The position numbers and the translations under genes are program-made. A DNA stretch of 64,000 bases from Cryobacterium luteum (GTDB taxonomy: Bacteria > Actinomycetota > Actinomycetes > Actinomycetales > Microbacteriaceae). The notes beneath the pieces were generated by a model, which was not told where the DNA came from, did no database searches, and saw only the letters and a program-made list of their open reading frames with translations. Location: contig NZ_FOCN01000009.1 of assembly GCF_900110125.1 (NCBI RefSeq), positions 80,322-144,321 on the forward strand, given 5' to 3'. Positions 36,137-45,523 of the stretch are shown here, one piece after another. The stretch's first letter is position 1. The number at the start of each line of letters is the position of its first letter.

Positions 36137-36876
36137 GTCACGAGAAATTCGAGGTCACCGACCCCGTCGATGCCCGCTCTGACGACGTTCCCGGGTTCGA
36201 TTCGGCCGACACCGGCGGGGGTGCCGGTGAAAATGAGGTCGCCGGGCCGCAGGGTGACGAAGCGGGAGAGTGCGGCGATCACGCCCGGCACCGGCCAGAT
36301 CTGGTCGGCGAGGTCGCCGGTCTGGCACCTCGCACCGTCGACGTCGAGCCAGATGCAAGCGGCCTCGGGGTGGCCGACCACACTCGCGGGGGCGATCGGT
36401 GTGCAGGGCCCGGAGAAATCGAAGCCCTTGGCGAGGTCCCACGGGCGACGCAGGGCCTTGGCAGCGTTCTGCAGGTCGCGCCGGGTGAGGTCCACGCCGG
36501 CGCCGTAGCCGAAGACGTGGGCGAGGGCATCCGTTGCCGCAATGTCGGTACCGGCGACGCCGATCGCCACCACGAGTTCCATCTCGAAGTGCAGGTTGTC
36601 GGTCTCAGGCGGATAGGGAACAGTGTGCGGGGCCACTCCGCGTGCGAGAACACCCTCGGTGACGGCGAACACGGCGTCCGCCGGTTTGGCGAAGAAAAAC
36701 GGCGGCTCCCGGTCGGGGTCGTTGCCCAGCTCACGGGCGTGCTCGGCGTAATTGCGGCCCACGCAGTACACCCGGTTCAGGTAGAACCGCTCGCGGGAGT
36801 CGACGATCGGCAGGCTGGTGGGTGTCGGCGGTGAAAAGGGGGCAGGTGAACCAGTTTCGGTGGTGCTGAGCGGCAT
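36133..36876 (-). CDS. Fumarylacetoacetate hydrolase family protein (fumarylpyruvate hydrolase-like)
   Basis: A 247-residue FAH-superfamily enzyme. Core features are VYCVGRNYAEHARELG, PFFFAKPADAVFAV, the metal-binding ELVVAIGV region, DLTRRDLQNAAKALRRPWDLAKGFDFSGPC and the end motif LIFTGTPAGVG. It resembles fumarylpyruvate/acylpyruvate hydrolases of aromatic degradation. No partner genes of such a pathway are nearby. The 110-base gap upstream to the AEC gene holds nothing obvious. Confidence 0.85.
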   Translation of the reverse strand: MPLSTTETGSPAPFSPPTPTSLPIVDSRERFYLNRVYCVGRNYAEHARELGNDPDREPPFFFAKPADAVFAVTEGVLARGVAPHTVPYPPETDNLHFEMELVVAIGVAGTDIAATDALAHVFGYGAGVDLTRRDLQNAAKALRRPWDLAKGFDFSGPCTPIAPASVVGHPEAACIWLDVDGARCQTGDLADQIWPVPGVIAALSRFVTLRPGDLIFTGTPAGVGRIEPGNVVRAGIDGVGDLEFLVT

Positions 36877-36986
36877 TTTCTTGTCCTTATCGAGGTGTCT
36901 GTGCAGAACTGCGGAAATTCTGAGTTCTACTGCCGGCGAGTGGGGATTTCGAGGTCATCGGGAATCTCCGACTTCATGAACGGGAC

Positions 36987-37907
36987 TCAGGCGAGCAGGG
37001 CCGCGATCACGAGCAGCGCGGGCATCGAGGCGATCGTGGTGAGCAGAACGGTGTCCCGGGTGACGACGATCGCTCGGTCGTAGCGGGACGCGAAGTTGAA
37101 GATGTTCTGCGCGGTCGGCAGCGCCGACACTGCCACTACAGCGAATAGTTCGGCGCCGTCCAGGTCAAACACAAAATGCCCGAACAGGTAGGCGATGATC
37201 GGCATCAGCACGACCTTAATCGCGGTGGCCGCAACAACCTGTTTGCGCCCGGTGCCCGCCTTGAGCAGGCGCTGGCCGTGCAGGGACATGCCGAACGACA
37301 GCAGCACCATCGGAATCGCTGCACCTCCGATCAGTTCGAACGGTGCGAGCACCGGAGCCGGAAGGGTGATGCCGAACGTCGCCACGAGCACGCCGGCGAG
37401 GGAGGCAAGAATCATCGGGCTACGAAACGGCTGAGTCAGAATCGACACGAAGGAGGCCCTCCCGCGGGTGGCCACATCGAGAATCGCCAGGATGGTCGGT
37501 GCCAGAATCACCAACTGCAAGAGGAGTACCGGAGCCACATACTGGGCGCTACCGAGCACGTAAATGGCCACTGGCAGCCCGATGTTGTTCGCGTTCACGT
37601 AGGTCGCGCTCGATGCGCCGAGCACCGTCTCGGCCATGGGCGTTCGAAAGAACAGCCGGGCAGCGGCAATATAGAGAAGCACGCCGACGACGATCGTGCA
37701 GACGATGGCCAACAGAAACTCAGAGAACAGCACGGTGACATCAGCGTGCGAGAGCACGGTGAACAGCAACGCGGGCGTGGCGACGAAGAAGGCCATGCGG
37801 TTCAGTACCCGACCGGCGCCCTTCCCGGCAATGCCGAATCGCTCGATGAAGTACCCGATCAGGATGACAAATCCGATAATCGAGAAGCCGACCAATACAC
37901 CGCCCAT
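36987..37907 (-). CDS. AEC (auxin efflux carrier) family transporter
   Basis: A 306-residue membrane protein with about ten hydrophobic helices and a conserved SATYVNANNIGLPVAIYVLG segment and GGAAIPMVLLSFGMSL, both typical of AEC/malate-permease-like carriers. It lies on the same strand as the FAH gene and may be read into it. Substrate unknown (often a dicarboxylate). Confidence 0.85.
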   Translation of the reverse strand: MGGVLVGFSIIGFVILIGYFIERFGIAGKGAGRVLNRMAFFVATPALLFTVLSHADVTVLFSEFLLAIVCTIVVGVLLYIAAARLFFRTPMAETVLGASSATYVNANNIGLPVAIYVLGSAQYVAPVLLLQLVILAPTILAILDVATRGRASFVSILTQPFRSPMILASLAGVLVATFGITLPAPVLAPFELIGGAAIPMVLLSFGMSLHGQRLLKAGTGRKQVVAATAIKVVLMPIIAYLFGHFVFDLDGAELFAVVAVSALPTAQNIFNFASRYDRAIVVTRDTVLLTTIASMPALLVIAALLA

Positions 37908-37988
37908 TCTGTTGAGCCTAGGGGTTCGCCCGGCCTCTCACCCGCGCGGCTCTTTCGGGCTGGCGCGCCGCGTTGCTACGCTCAACGC

Positions 37989-38804
37989 ATGCCCCGACTC
38001 GACGTTCCTGGCGCTTCCCTGTATTACGAGACTCAGGGGGACCCCGACTCGCCAGCCCTGTTGCTGATCCACGCGGGTATCGCGACCCTGCGCATGTGGG
38101 ATCCGCAGGTCGCTGCCCTCGCGGCGCACCACTACGTCATTCGCTTCGACACCCGTGGATTCGGCCAGACGACGACCGAGAATGTCGAATTCTCCAACCG
38201 AGCGGATGCCACGGCGCTGCTCGATCATCTCGGTGTCGCTCGCGCCACCCTCATCGGCTGCTCGCGCGGCGGCACGATCGCGATCGACCTGGCTGTGGAA
38301 AGCCCCGAGCGGGTCACCGGCCTGGTCACGATCGGATCCGGACCGAGCGGGTTTCCCGACGTCGGACTTACCGAGAAGGAGGATGCCCTGTTCGACAAGT
38401 TGGATGCAGCCTTCGCGGCGCGGCAGTGGCCGCGGCTGGCCCGGCTCGAAGTGGCGCTCTGGGCGGTCGGACCCACTCGCAAGGCGGCCGATGTCGACCC
38501 GGCCTTTCTGGCTCTCGCGCAGGAGCTCAATCTGCGCAACGTCATCCACGCCACCGAAGCGCCGATCCCTCTGCCGCTCGAACCGCCGGCCCTCGACCGG
38601 GTCAGCGAGATCGATATTCCGGCGCTCGTCACCGTCGGTGAGCTCGACGTCACGAGCGCTCTGGCCCACTATGAGTTTCTGTTGGAGATGCTGCCGCAGG
38701 CCAGCGGATGCACCTTCCACGACACCGCGCACCTGCCGAGTGTGGAGCACCCGCTCGAGTTTCAGCGGGTTCTCGTGAGCTGGCTGGCGACCAACAGTCT
38801 CTGA
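37989..38804 (+). CDS. Alpha/beta hydrolase
   Basis: A 271-residue alpha/beta-hydrolase fold protein. The nucleophile elbow is GCSRGG (instead of the commoner GxSxGG with a small second residue), the oxyanion strand is LLIHAGIATLRMWDPQV, and the likely His is in TFHDTAHLPSVEHP. Resembles 3-oxoadipate enol-lactonase/haloperoxidase-type hydrolases. ATG 37989 gives the standard N-terminus; the open frame further upstream is antisense to the AEC gene. Confidence 0.85.
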   Translation: MPRLDVPGASLYYETQGDPDSPALLLIHAGIATLRMWDPQVAALAAHHYVIRFDTRGFGQTTTENVEFSNRADATALLDHLGVARATLIGCSRGGTIAIDLAVESPERVTGLVTIGSGPSGFPDVGLTEKEDALFDKLDAAFAARQWPRLARLEVALWAVGPTRKAADVDPAFLALAQELNLRNVIHATEAPIPLPLEPPALDRVSEIDIPALVTVGELDVTSALAHYEFLLEMLPQASGCTFHDTAHLPSVEHPLEFQRVLVSWLATNSL

Positions 38805-38931
38805 TCGAGTATCGCCTCCTCCCCCGGCAAAAGTTCTCCACAGACAGTGGCGCGGTCAGTCCCCGAATTTCCTCGCCCGGTAGCCTGTGGGGAGAGTGAC
38901 CGATTGTGAAAGAGCGATTGTGGGGAGATCG

Positions 38932-41900
38932 ATGTCAGAGCACGAGCCAGTTCAGACCGGGGAGTTTTATCTCCGCCATGTGGGACGAATCATCTGGCCG
39001 CGCCACCTCACCGACCTCACCGACACGACGCTCTGCCCGGCCTGCCACGCTCCGCTGAGGTCGCCGGTGTGCTCGGCGTGCCGGCTCGACCTGCGGCATG
39101 CGACCGCAACCGCATTGCTGGCCACCTCCGCGGATGCCGCGGCAGCCCTGGAAAAGCGTGCCGAGCTGATCGGGCGCATTCGCTACGAAACTGAACCCGG
39201 CCGGATCAGCGTGCCCAAGCCCGTTGCGGTCGCGCAGCCGGACGCCAATTTGACCAGCGCCATGCGGCCGGCACCCGTCCAGCCGCCGGTCGCCGTTCCC
39301 GCCGCGCCGCGCGTCGCGCTCCCCGTCGCGCTCCCCGTCGCGCTCCCCGTCGCGCCGCCGGTCTTCGACCCGACGGCCAGCACCCGGGATCCGCGCCCGG
39401 TCGCGCCTCCGCGGGACCCGTCGTACCCGCAACCCGGCACCGCGCCGGTTCTGCCCGCGAAGCCCCAGCGTTCCAGCGTGCAGGTCGTGTTGCTGTCCAT
39501 CGGCGTGCTGTTGGTCTCGGTCGCCGCAATCTTCTTTCTCACCGTCGCGTGGATCGTCGCCGGACTGGGCTTTCGCTCGGTTGTCGTCGCACTGCTCACC
39601 GTGGCAGCCCTCGTGGTCGCGGCCCGGATGCGTCGCTCACGGCTCACCGCCACCGCAGAGGGGATCGGTAGCTTTGCCGTCGTGCTCGTGCTGCTCGATG
39701 TCTGGGGCATGCGGCAGAACAACCTGTTCGGGCTCGCTGCCGGTGACGGCGCGCTGTACTGGGGTGTCGCCCTCACGGTCTGCGCGGCGCTTTTTCTCGG
39801 CTGGCACGACCGGTCGAACCTCCGAGTTGGCAGCGTCGCCGGCTTCGCCGTCGCGGCTCCCGGTATCGGGCTGCTCACGGCCGGTCTGTTCGAGAGCCAG
39901 GACCCCATCACCCGCGTGTTTGTCGGCTTTCTCGGCGCTGCCGTCGGTGCGCTCCTGCACCGTGTGACGCTTCCCCGGCCGACAGCGGTCACCGGCCGGC
40001 GGCCGGTGATCGATCGCTTTCCCGAGCGGATGCTGCTGCTCGCCCTCGGCGCGCTGGGCCTCGTCGTGTCGGGTATCGTCGCGACCTTCGTCGAATCCGA
40101 CAGCCGCATCGCCCCGGTCTGGTGCCTCGGCGCGGTCGCGGCCGTCGCCACGGCGCACGCCGTTCTCGTGCTGCGCGCGCCGCAGACCGCGCTCGTGGCC
40201 ACGATCACCCCGCCGCCAGCCAGCCTGCCAGCCCCCGACCGGCAGGCCGGCATCGCCGCCGCCATGAGCGCCCTGCTCGCCCAGCCTGCAGACCTGCGCG
40301 CTGCGATCGCGACGGCCCGATTTATGGCCGAATATCGATTCTTCGCCTATCTTGCAGCGTCACTGGCCGCGTTGGCCGCAGCGGGCATTGCGCCGGTCAT
40401 TGCCGGTCGCTTCGACAACCTGCCCTTCTCCCTCACCGCGCCCGTACTGGTTGCGGCGGCCCTCGCCGTCGCCCTCGAATCGTTCAGCCGTCGTGTCGTC
40501 ACCTCCGCCGCAGCGCGCACCGCCGGGCTCGTGGCGGCGGGATCGGCGGCCATCGTCGGCGTCGTCCCACTGCTCCTCACGGTCTGGTACGCAACCCGGC
40601 CGCTCGCCGAGGCCACCGAAAACGGAGTGCGCGGCCGAGAAATCGTCACCGACCTCGCCACCGCCGACAGTAGTTGGGCCGTGTTCGCCCTGGTCGGAAT
40701 CGGTGTGATCCTGCTGCTCGGATGGACCCTCGGGGGGCTGATCCACGCTCGTCGCCAGATCGTGGCCGGCCTCACGCTGGCCGTCATCGTTCTCGCGGTT
40801 CCCTTCGTGGGGTCGGTCGGGATCATTGTCGCGCTCTACCTGCTGCTCGGCACCGGGGCGCTCACCGCCCTGCTTTTCGCTCGAACACCCGAGTCCGCGC
40901 CCAGTCCCGGCAGCGGCAACAGAACCGGCCAATTCTCTCTTGGATTCTTGCTCCCAAGCCTCGTCGGGCTGCTGATTGCCGGTGAAACGTTCGGCTATCT
41001 CATCAGCTGGGCGCACCCGACAACCTGGTGGTTCGGCACTGTCTCGCTCGTGCTCGCCCTCTGGTTCGCGCGCCTGTTGGTGATGGTGCCTGACGCGGGC
41101 CCTGTACCGGTAAGAACAGCACCGGTAAGAACAGCACCGGTAGGCCCAGCTTTCACCGCTGAGTCACGCGCACACGCTCGCGGAGCGCTGCTGGCCGCAG
41201 CGGTCGTGGTCGCCCTGATCGGCGTCGCTCATATTCCTCTGGCCCTTGCGCCGTATCAAATCTGGTCGGATCCGGTCAACCTGGCCAATGTCACGGCGGC
41301 CCTCGCCCTGGCCACGGCACTGCTGCACCTACTCGTTGCCGCCGCAGCATTGCGGCCGACGGTACTCCCGCCCCTCGAGCGGCGCTGGGCTTTCTACACC
41401 CTGCTGGTTCCGAGCGTTGTCGTCTTCGCCCTGCCCGTTCGATCGTGGGCGTTCACCGCCGACGAACCGTTGCTCCAGCCCGAACCGTTCGGTTCACTCC
41501 TGCGCGCCGGTCTGCTCGTTCTCGCGTGCGCCCTGTGGGTGCTCCTGCGCGCTAACCGCGGCGGCCTGCACGCGGAACGGGCCATTGCCGCCGTCGCGTT
41601 GGCCCCGATGCTGTTTCTGCTGGTGCGCGAGGTCTTGTTCGCAACGGATGCCGTCGCATCCGTTTTCACCCTCGCCCCACCGGCGGTCGCGCTCGTGGTC
41701 TGCTCGCTCGCGCTGTTTCGCGGCAGCGTTTCCATCGGTACCGCTGCGACCGGCACCGCTGCCGACAACGAACGCGTCGACCGGTTCGCCCGGCGCGACC
41801 GGATCGCCCTCGAAATCGGTGCGGCGTTCGTGCTCGTGCCGGCCGCCGTCACCGCGGCGATCACTTTCCGTTCGCTCGGCTGGCTCGTGATCGTGCTCGC

Positions 41901-43185
41901 CGGCATCGTGGCGCTCATCATGGCGATCGCCCCCGATGGGCTTTTCGGCTCTCAATCGAATCGACGCCACCTCGGCTGGCTCGCCCTCGCGCTCGGTACC
42001 GCCGGCCTCTGGCTGGGCCTCGCACGGGCCGGAACAGTGGCGCTCGAACCTTATGTAGTGCCCGTCGCCGGCGTCGTGCTCGTCACGGCCGCGCTCATTC
42101 GCCGCTATGGCCGAATCGATCGTGCCAGTGCGGCGAGCCCGGTGGCCGCACTACTGACCCTGGCCGGACTGCTGATCGCCCTCGCACCGCTCGCCCTCGC
42201 AGCACAGTCGGGGTCGCTGGTGCGCGCGGTCGTCGTCGCCCTCCTGGCGGCAGCCCTGGTACTCGGTGCCGGGGCGGTGCAGTGGTCGCCACCGCGATCG
42301 CACTATCTCGCCGCGGCCGGTCTGGCGGGATCCGTCGCCCTGGTAGTCACGGCCGTCGTACAAACCCAACGGCTGCGCGGCGCTCCCGGAGCGCCCGATG
42401 CACGCCTCGAACTCTGGTTGTTGTTGCCTGCCGCCGTCGCCGTCGCGACCGCCTTCCTGCTGGCACGCCAAGCGGATGCCGCCTCCGCTCCGCTTCGTCG
42501 CGGCGCGAGTATCGCGACCGTGCTGGTGTGGGCATCCGTTGTCACCTGGATCGAACTCGCCGTGGCCATCTCCCCCGCCGATGCGGGCCTATCGACGCCG
42601 CGAGCCCTGCTGCTCGTAGTCGCGCTCTCGGCCGTGCACGTGCTGGCGCTCTGGCACCCCCACCCGCCGTTTGGGGCGCGCACGGCCTGGGGCGTGCTCG
42701 CACTGGCCGGCCTGGCCGCTTTCACGGCCGCGACGTTCGGCGTGGTCGACCCGTTCGAACTCGTCACCGTTCCGGTGGCGCTCGCGCTGTTGGGGTCGGG
42801 TTGGCTCCGTTTGCGGAGCGACCCGAGGGCGCGCAGCTGGCCCTGGACCGGCCCCGGCCTGCTGCTGCTCCTGGTGCCGTCGCTGCTGCTGGATCTCACC
42901 TACAGCGACCTGTGGCGCATCGTCAGCCTCGGTGTTGTCGCGATCATCGTGCTCGTGATCGGCAGCACGCGGCGACTGCAGGCGCCGTTCATGATCGGCG
43001 CTGTCGTGCTGCTGATTCACGGTATCGCCCAACTCTGGCCATGGATCGCCCTCGCCTACAGCGTCATCCCCTGGTTCCTCTGGCTCGGCGGCGGCGGAAT
43101 CGTGCTCATCGTGCTCGCTGCCCGCTACGAACAGCGCATCGCGAACCTCAAGTCGGTGGCCCTGCGCATCAGCGCGTTGCGGTAG
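38932..43185 (+). CDS. SCO7613-like giant multi-pass membrane protein with zinc ribbon
   Basis: A 1417-residue protein. It opens with a zinc ribbon (C35-P-A-C38 ... C47-S-A-C50), then a Pro/Ala-rich linker (VALPVALPVALPVAPPV from a 12-bp repeat) and about 30 or more hydrophobic helices over the rest. This layout matches the actinobacterial family named after the SCO7613 C-terminal domain. ATG 38932 has GTGGGGAGA upstream. Function unknown. It is next to a T7SS-like island but on its own promoter. Confidence 0.8.
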   Translation: MSEHEPVQTGEFYLRHVGRIIWPRHLTDLTDTTLCPACHAPLRSPVCSACRLDLRHATATALLATSADAAAALEKRAELIGRIRYETEPGRISVPKPVAVAQPDANLTSAMRPAPVQPPVAVPAAPRVALPVALPVALPVAPPVFDPTASTRDPRPVAPPRDPSYPQPGTAPVLPAKPQRSSVQVVLLSIGVLLVSVAAIFFLTVAWIVAGLGFRSVVVALLTVAALVVAARMRRSRLTATAEGIGSFAVVLVLLDVWGMRQNNLFGLAAGDGALYWGVALTVCAALFLGWHDRSNLRVGSVAGFAVAAPGIGLLTAGLFESQDPITRVFVGFLGAAVGALLHRVTLPRPTAVTGRRPVIDRFPERMLLLALGALGLVVSGIVATFVESDSRIAPVWCLGAVAAVATAHAVLVLRAPQTALVATITPPPASLPAPDRQAGIAAAMSALLAQPADLRAAIATARFMAEYRFFAYLAASLAALAAAGIAPVIAGRFDNLPFSLTAPVLVAAALAVALESFSRRVVTSAAARTAGLVAAGSAAIVGVVPLLLTVWYATRPLAEATENGVRGREIVTDLATADSSWAVFALVGIGVILLLGWTLGGLIHARRQIVAGLTLAVIVLAVPFVGSVGIIVALYLLLGTGALTALLFARTPESAPSPGSGNRTGQFSLGFLLPSLVGLLIAGETFGYLISWAHPTTWWFGTVSLVLALWFARLLVMVPDAGPVPVRTAPVRTAPVGPAFTAESRAHARGALLAAAVVVALIGVAHIPLALAPYQIWSDPVNLANVTAALALATALLHLLVAAAALRPTVLPPLERRWAFYTLLVPSVVVFALPVRSWAFTADEPLLQPEPFGSLLRAGLLVLACALWVLLRANRGGLHAERAIAAVALAPMLFLLVREVLFATDAVASVFTLAPPAVALVVCSLALFRGSVSIGTAATGTAADNERVDRFARRDRIALEIGAAFVLVPAAVTAAITFRSLGWLVIVLAGIVALIMAIAPDGLFGSQSNRRHLGWLALALGTAGLWLGLARAGTVALEPYVVPVAGVVLVTAALIRRYGRIDRASAASPVAALLTLAGLLIALAPLALAAQSGSLVRAVVVALLAAALVLGAGAVQWSPPRSHYLAAAGLAGSVALVVTAVVQTQRLRGAPGAPDARLELWLLLPAAVAVATAFLLARQADAASAPLRRGASIATVLVWASVVTWIELAVAISPADAGLSTPRALLLVVALSAVHVLALWHPHPPFGARTAWGVLALAGLAAFTAATFGVVDPFELVTVPVALALLGSGWLRLRSDPRARSWPWTGPGLLLLLVPSLLLDLTYSDLWRIVSLGVVAIIVLVIGSTRRLQAPFMIGAVVLLIHGIAQLWPWIALAYSVIPWFLWLGGGGIVLIVLAARYEQRIANLKSVALRISALR
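39313..39360. repeat. 12-bp tandem repeat in the SCO7613-like gene
   Basis: GTCGCGCTCCCC occurs three times perfectly (39313-39348) plus a diverged fourth unit; encodes V-A-L-P repeats in the linker after the zinc ribbon. Confidence 0.85.
41107..41151. repeat. 15-bp tandem repeat in the SCO7613-like gene
   Basis: CCGGTAAGAACAGCA is repeated at 41107-41121 and 41122-41136, with a partial third copy; encodes P-V-R-T-A repeats in an inter-helix loop. Confidence 0.8.
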
Positions 43186-43199
43186 CCGTACCGCGCCGT

Positions 43200-43229
43200 G
43201 AGTCGGCACAGAACGAGTCGGCACAGAAA
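43200..43229. repeat. 15-bp direct repeat downstream of the SCO7613-like gene
   Basis: GAGTCGGCACAGAA[C/A] occurs twice in tandem just before a terminator-like hairpin. Confidence 0.7.
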
Positions 43230-43265
43230 GGCTGGGGCCCCGGTCCGCATCGGGGTCACCTTTCT
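43225..43265. terminator. Terminator-like hairpin between convergent genes
   Basis: AGAAAGG (43225-43231) pairs with CCTTTCT (43259-43265), with an inner CCCCG/CGGGG stem and a few bulged bases. The remaining intergenic stretch to 43369 shows nothing else recognisable. Confidence 0.6.
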
Positions 43266-43369
43266 AGTGAAAGAGTGCCATCAATCGGAGTACGAGAACC
43301 CCAGCTGCCCAGAATAATACTCAGTTTTCGGCCGAACGCAAGACTTAATTCCTAGTGGAGCGCAGATGG

Positions 43370-44206
43370 CTAACTGCGACCAACCCACCGGTCCATCGAC
43401 CGATACACGCCGAAGACCCGACCGGCGACGGCGTCCCACGCCGCTAACGGCAGCCCCCCGCGCAGCACCTTCGACAGGGTCACCGTCCACGGCAACAGCA
43501 ACTGTGGCTTACCGGCGAGCATCGCCCGCCACACGCGGTCGACCACGTACTCCGGGGTCATCAACGGGGTGAGCAGCGGCCCACGGGCACCCGCGAACAT
43601 GCCCGTGTCGATGTAACTCGGGCAGACCGTGGTCACCTTCACCTGCCCATACCCCTGCTGCACGAGTTCGAGCCGCAACGAATCGCTCCAGCCGATCAGC
43701 GCCGCCTTGGAGGCGGCATAGACGCTCATGCGCGGGGTGCTGAGAGTTCCGGCGGCCGACGCGATGTTGACGATACGCGACTCGCGGGATCCGCTCGCAA
43801 TCATCGCCGGCAGAAACTCGCGGGCGATATACATGGGAGCGAGCGCATTGATCTGCATGGTCGGCCGCGTGTCGGCGCCGTTGTCGTGTTCCCAGAAATA
43901 CTTGCCGCGAACGATTCCGGCATTGTTGATGATGACGTCGGGGTCACCGATCTCGGTGCGCACCCGCTGAGCGGTCTGCGCGATGGCGCCCAGATCGGCG
44001 AGATCAACGACGTAGGGGGCGATTCGGGTGCGTCCGCTCGCGCGTTCATTCAGGATGGCGGTGGTCGCGGCGAGCGCCGCACCGTCGCGGTCCCACAGAA
44101 TCACGGCTTTCGCCCCCTCGGCGACGCAGCGGTCGGCATACAGGCGGCCCATTCCCATGGCGGCTCCGGTAATCAGCACGCAGGCTCCGGCAACGGTTCG
44201 ACTCAT
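43370..44206 (-). CDS. Short-chain dehydrogenase/reductase
   Basis: A 278-residue classical SDR: cofactor loop TGAAMGMGR, NNAG motif in DVIINNAGIVRG, and the active-site triad Ser (IVNIASAAG) and Tyr-x-x-x-Lys (YAASKAAL). The end carries a hydrophobic segment (LLLPWTVTLSKVLRGGLPLA) seen in membrane-associated retinol/17-beta-type SDRs. ATG 44206 with TGGGAG upstream. Divergent from the antiporter gene. Confidence 0.88.
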   Translation of the reverse strand: MSRTVAGACVLITGAAMGMGRLYADRCVAEGAKAVILWDRDGAALAATTAILNERASGRTRIAPYVVDLADLGAIAQTAQRVRTEIGDPDVIINNAGIVRGKYFWEHDNGADTRPTMQINALAPMYIAREFLPAMIASGSRESRIVNIASAAGTLSTPRMSVYAASKAALIGWSDSLRLELVQQGYGQVKVTTVCPSYIDTGMFAGARGPLLTPLMTPEYVVDRVWRAMLAGKPQLLLPWTVTLSKVLRGGLPLAAWDAVAGRVFGVYRSMDRWVGRS

Positions 44207-44294
44207 ACTCCCATCATGCCGTCTGTACCGGCTGCCCGGGACTACGCTCGATTCAGCGCATGAGCGCGCACATGACAGCCGCGGGGAGATGCGC

Positions 44295-45437
44295 ATGGAT
44301 TTTCAGACCCTTGCCATCATCTCCGTGATCGCGCTGCTCGGGCCGCTGCTGGCAACGCCGCGTCGCTGGAATATTCCCGTCGTCATCGGCCAGCTCGGCG
44401 CCGGCGTGATCGTCGGCCGCACCGGATTCGGCCTCATCGACGCCGCTGACCCCACGCTGACCTTTTTAGCGGATGTCGGATTTGCGTTGATCATGTTCGT
44501 GGCCGGCACGCACGTACCGGTTCGTTCCGGTGCGATCCGCGCAGCGCTTTCGGCCGGTCTGGCGCGTGCCATTCTCGTGACCGTCTCGGCGAGCGCCCTC
44601 GGCGTGGCCATTGCGATGATCTTCGGCACCCGGCACGCCCCCTTGTATGTCGTGCTGCTCGCCTCCTCCTCGGCCGCTCTCGTGCTGCCGCTCATTCATT
44701 CGCTGGGGCTGCGCGGTCGGTCGATGCTCCAGCTCACCGCGCAGGTCGCGATCGCCGATATCGCAGCGATCGTGGCGCTTCCGCTCGCCATCGACCCGCC
44801 GAATGCCGGCCGCGCCGCGCTCGGCGCTGCGCTGGTGGCGGTGCTGGCTGTGGCCCTGTATGTTGTGCTGGCCTGGCTGGAACGAAACGGCTCCCGACTG
44901 CGGCTGCACAAGCTCTCGGCCAACCGCAAATTCGCGCTCGAACTGCGCATCCAGCTGGCCATTCTGTTCGCACTGTCGGCGGTGGCTGTGTTCAGCCACG
45001 TCTCGGTGATGCTCGCCGGGTTCGCCTTCGGCCTCGCCGTCGCGGCAGTCGGGGAACCACGCCGCCTCGCCCGCCAGCTGTTCGCCCTCGCCGACGGATT
45101 CTTCGGACCTCTGTTCTTCGTCTGGCTGGGCGCCTCGCTCGCCCTGCGTGACCTCGCCGACCACCCACAGATGATCGCGCTCGGACTGACGCTCGGCCTG
45201 GCCACCCTGCTCACCCACGCGACGACCCGCGTGCTGGGCCTCCCTCTCTCGCACGGGCTGCTGTCGGCGGCCCAGCTCGGAATTCCGATCGCGGCCGCGA
45301 CGATCGGCACCCAGCTGCACGTGCTCGCCCCCGGCGAGGCGGCGGCCCTGCTGCTCGGCGCGCTCGTGACCATCGCGGTGACCGCGGTGGCGAGCGGATG
45401 GGCGCGGCCGCGCGCGGTATCCGCTTCGCTGGCCTGA
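44295..45437 (+). CDS. Cation/proton antiporter (CPA2, Kef-like)
   Basis: A 380-residue membrane protein of the Na+/H+ exchanger (CPA2) type with about twelve helices. Typical stretches are IPVVIGQLGAGVIVGRTGFG, FLADVGFALIMFVAGTHVP and ADIAAIVALPLAI in place of the transport aspartate motif. It has no C-terminal TrkA-N domain, so it is a short form. ATG 44295 sits 7-8 bases after GGGGA. Confidence 0.85.
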   Translation: MDFQTLAIISVIALLGPLLATPRRWNIPVVIGQLGAGVIVGRTGFGLIDAADPTLTFLADVGFALIMFVAGTHVPVRSGAIRAALSAGLARAILVTVSASALGVAIAMIFGTRHAPLYVVLLASSSAALVLPLIHSLGLRGRSMLQLTAQVAIADIAAIVALPLAIDPPNAGRAALGAALVAVLAVALYVVLAWLERNGSRLRLHKLSANRKFALELRIQLAILFALSAVAVFSHVSVMLAGFAFGLAVAAVGEPRRLARQLFALADGFFGPLFFVWLGASLALRDLADHPQMIALGLTLGLATLLTHATTRVLGLPLSHGLLSAAQLGIPIAAATIGTQLHVLAPGEAAALLLGALVTIAVTAVASGWARPRAVSASLA

Positions 45438-45523
45438 CCGGCCTGCAGACCGGCAGACCGCGCGCGCGGCAATCTCCGATAGCCTCGGTGCGAGCGCACA
45501 TTTCGGCTCAACTGGGGGGCACA

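Noticed and set aside
37176..37988. N-terminal extension of the alpha/beta hydrolase
   Set aside because: This stretch is antisense to the AEC transporter and not hydrolase-like; ATG 37989 gives the normal N-terminus.
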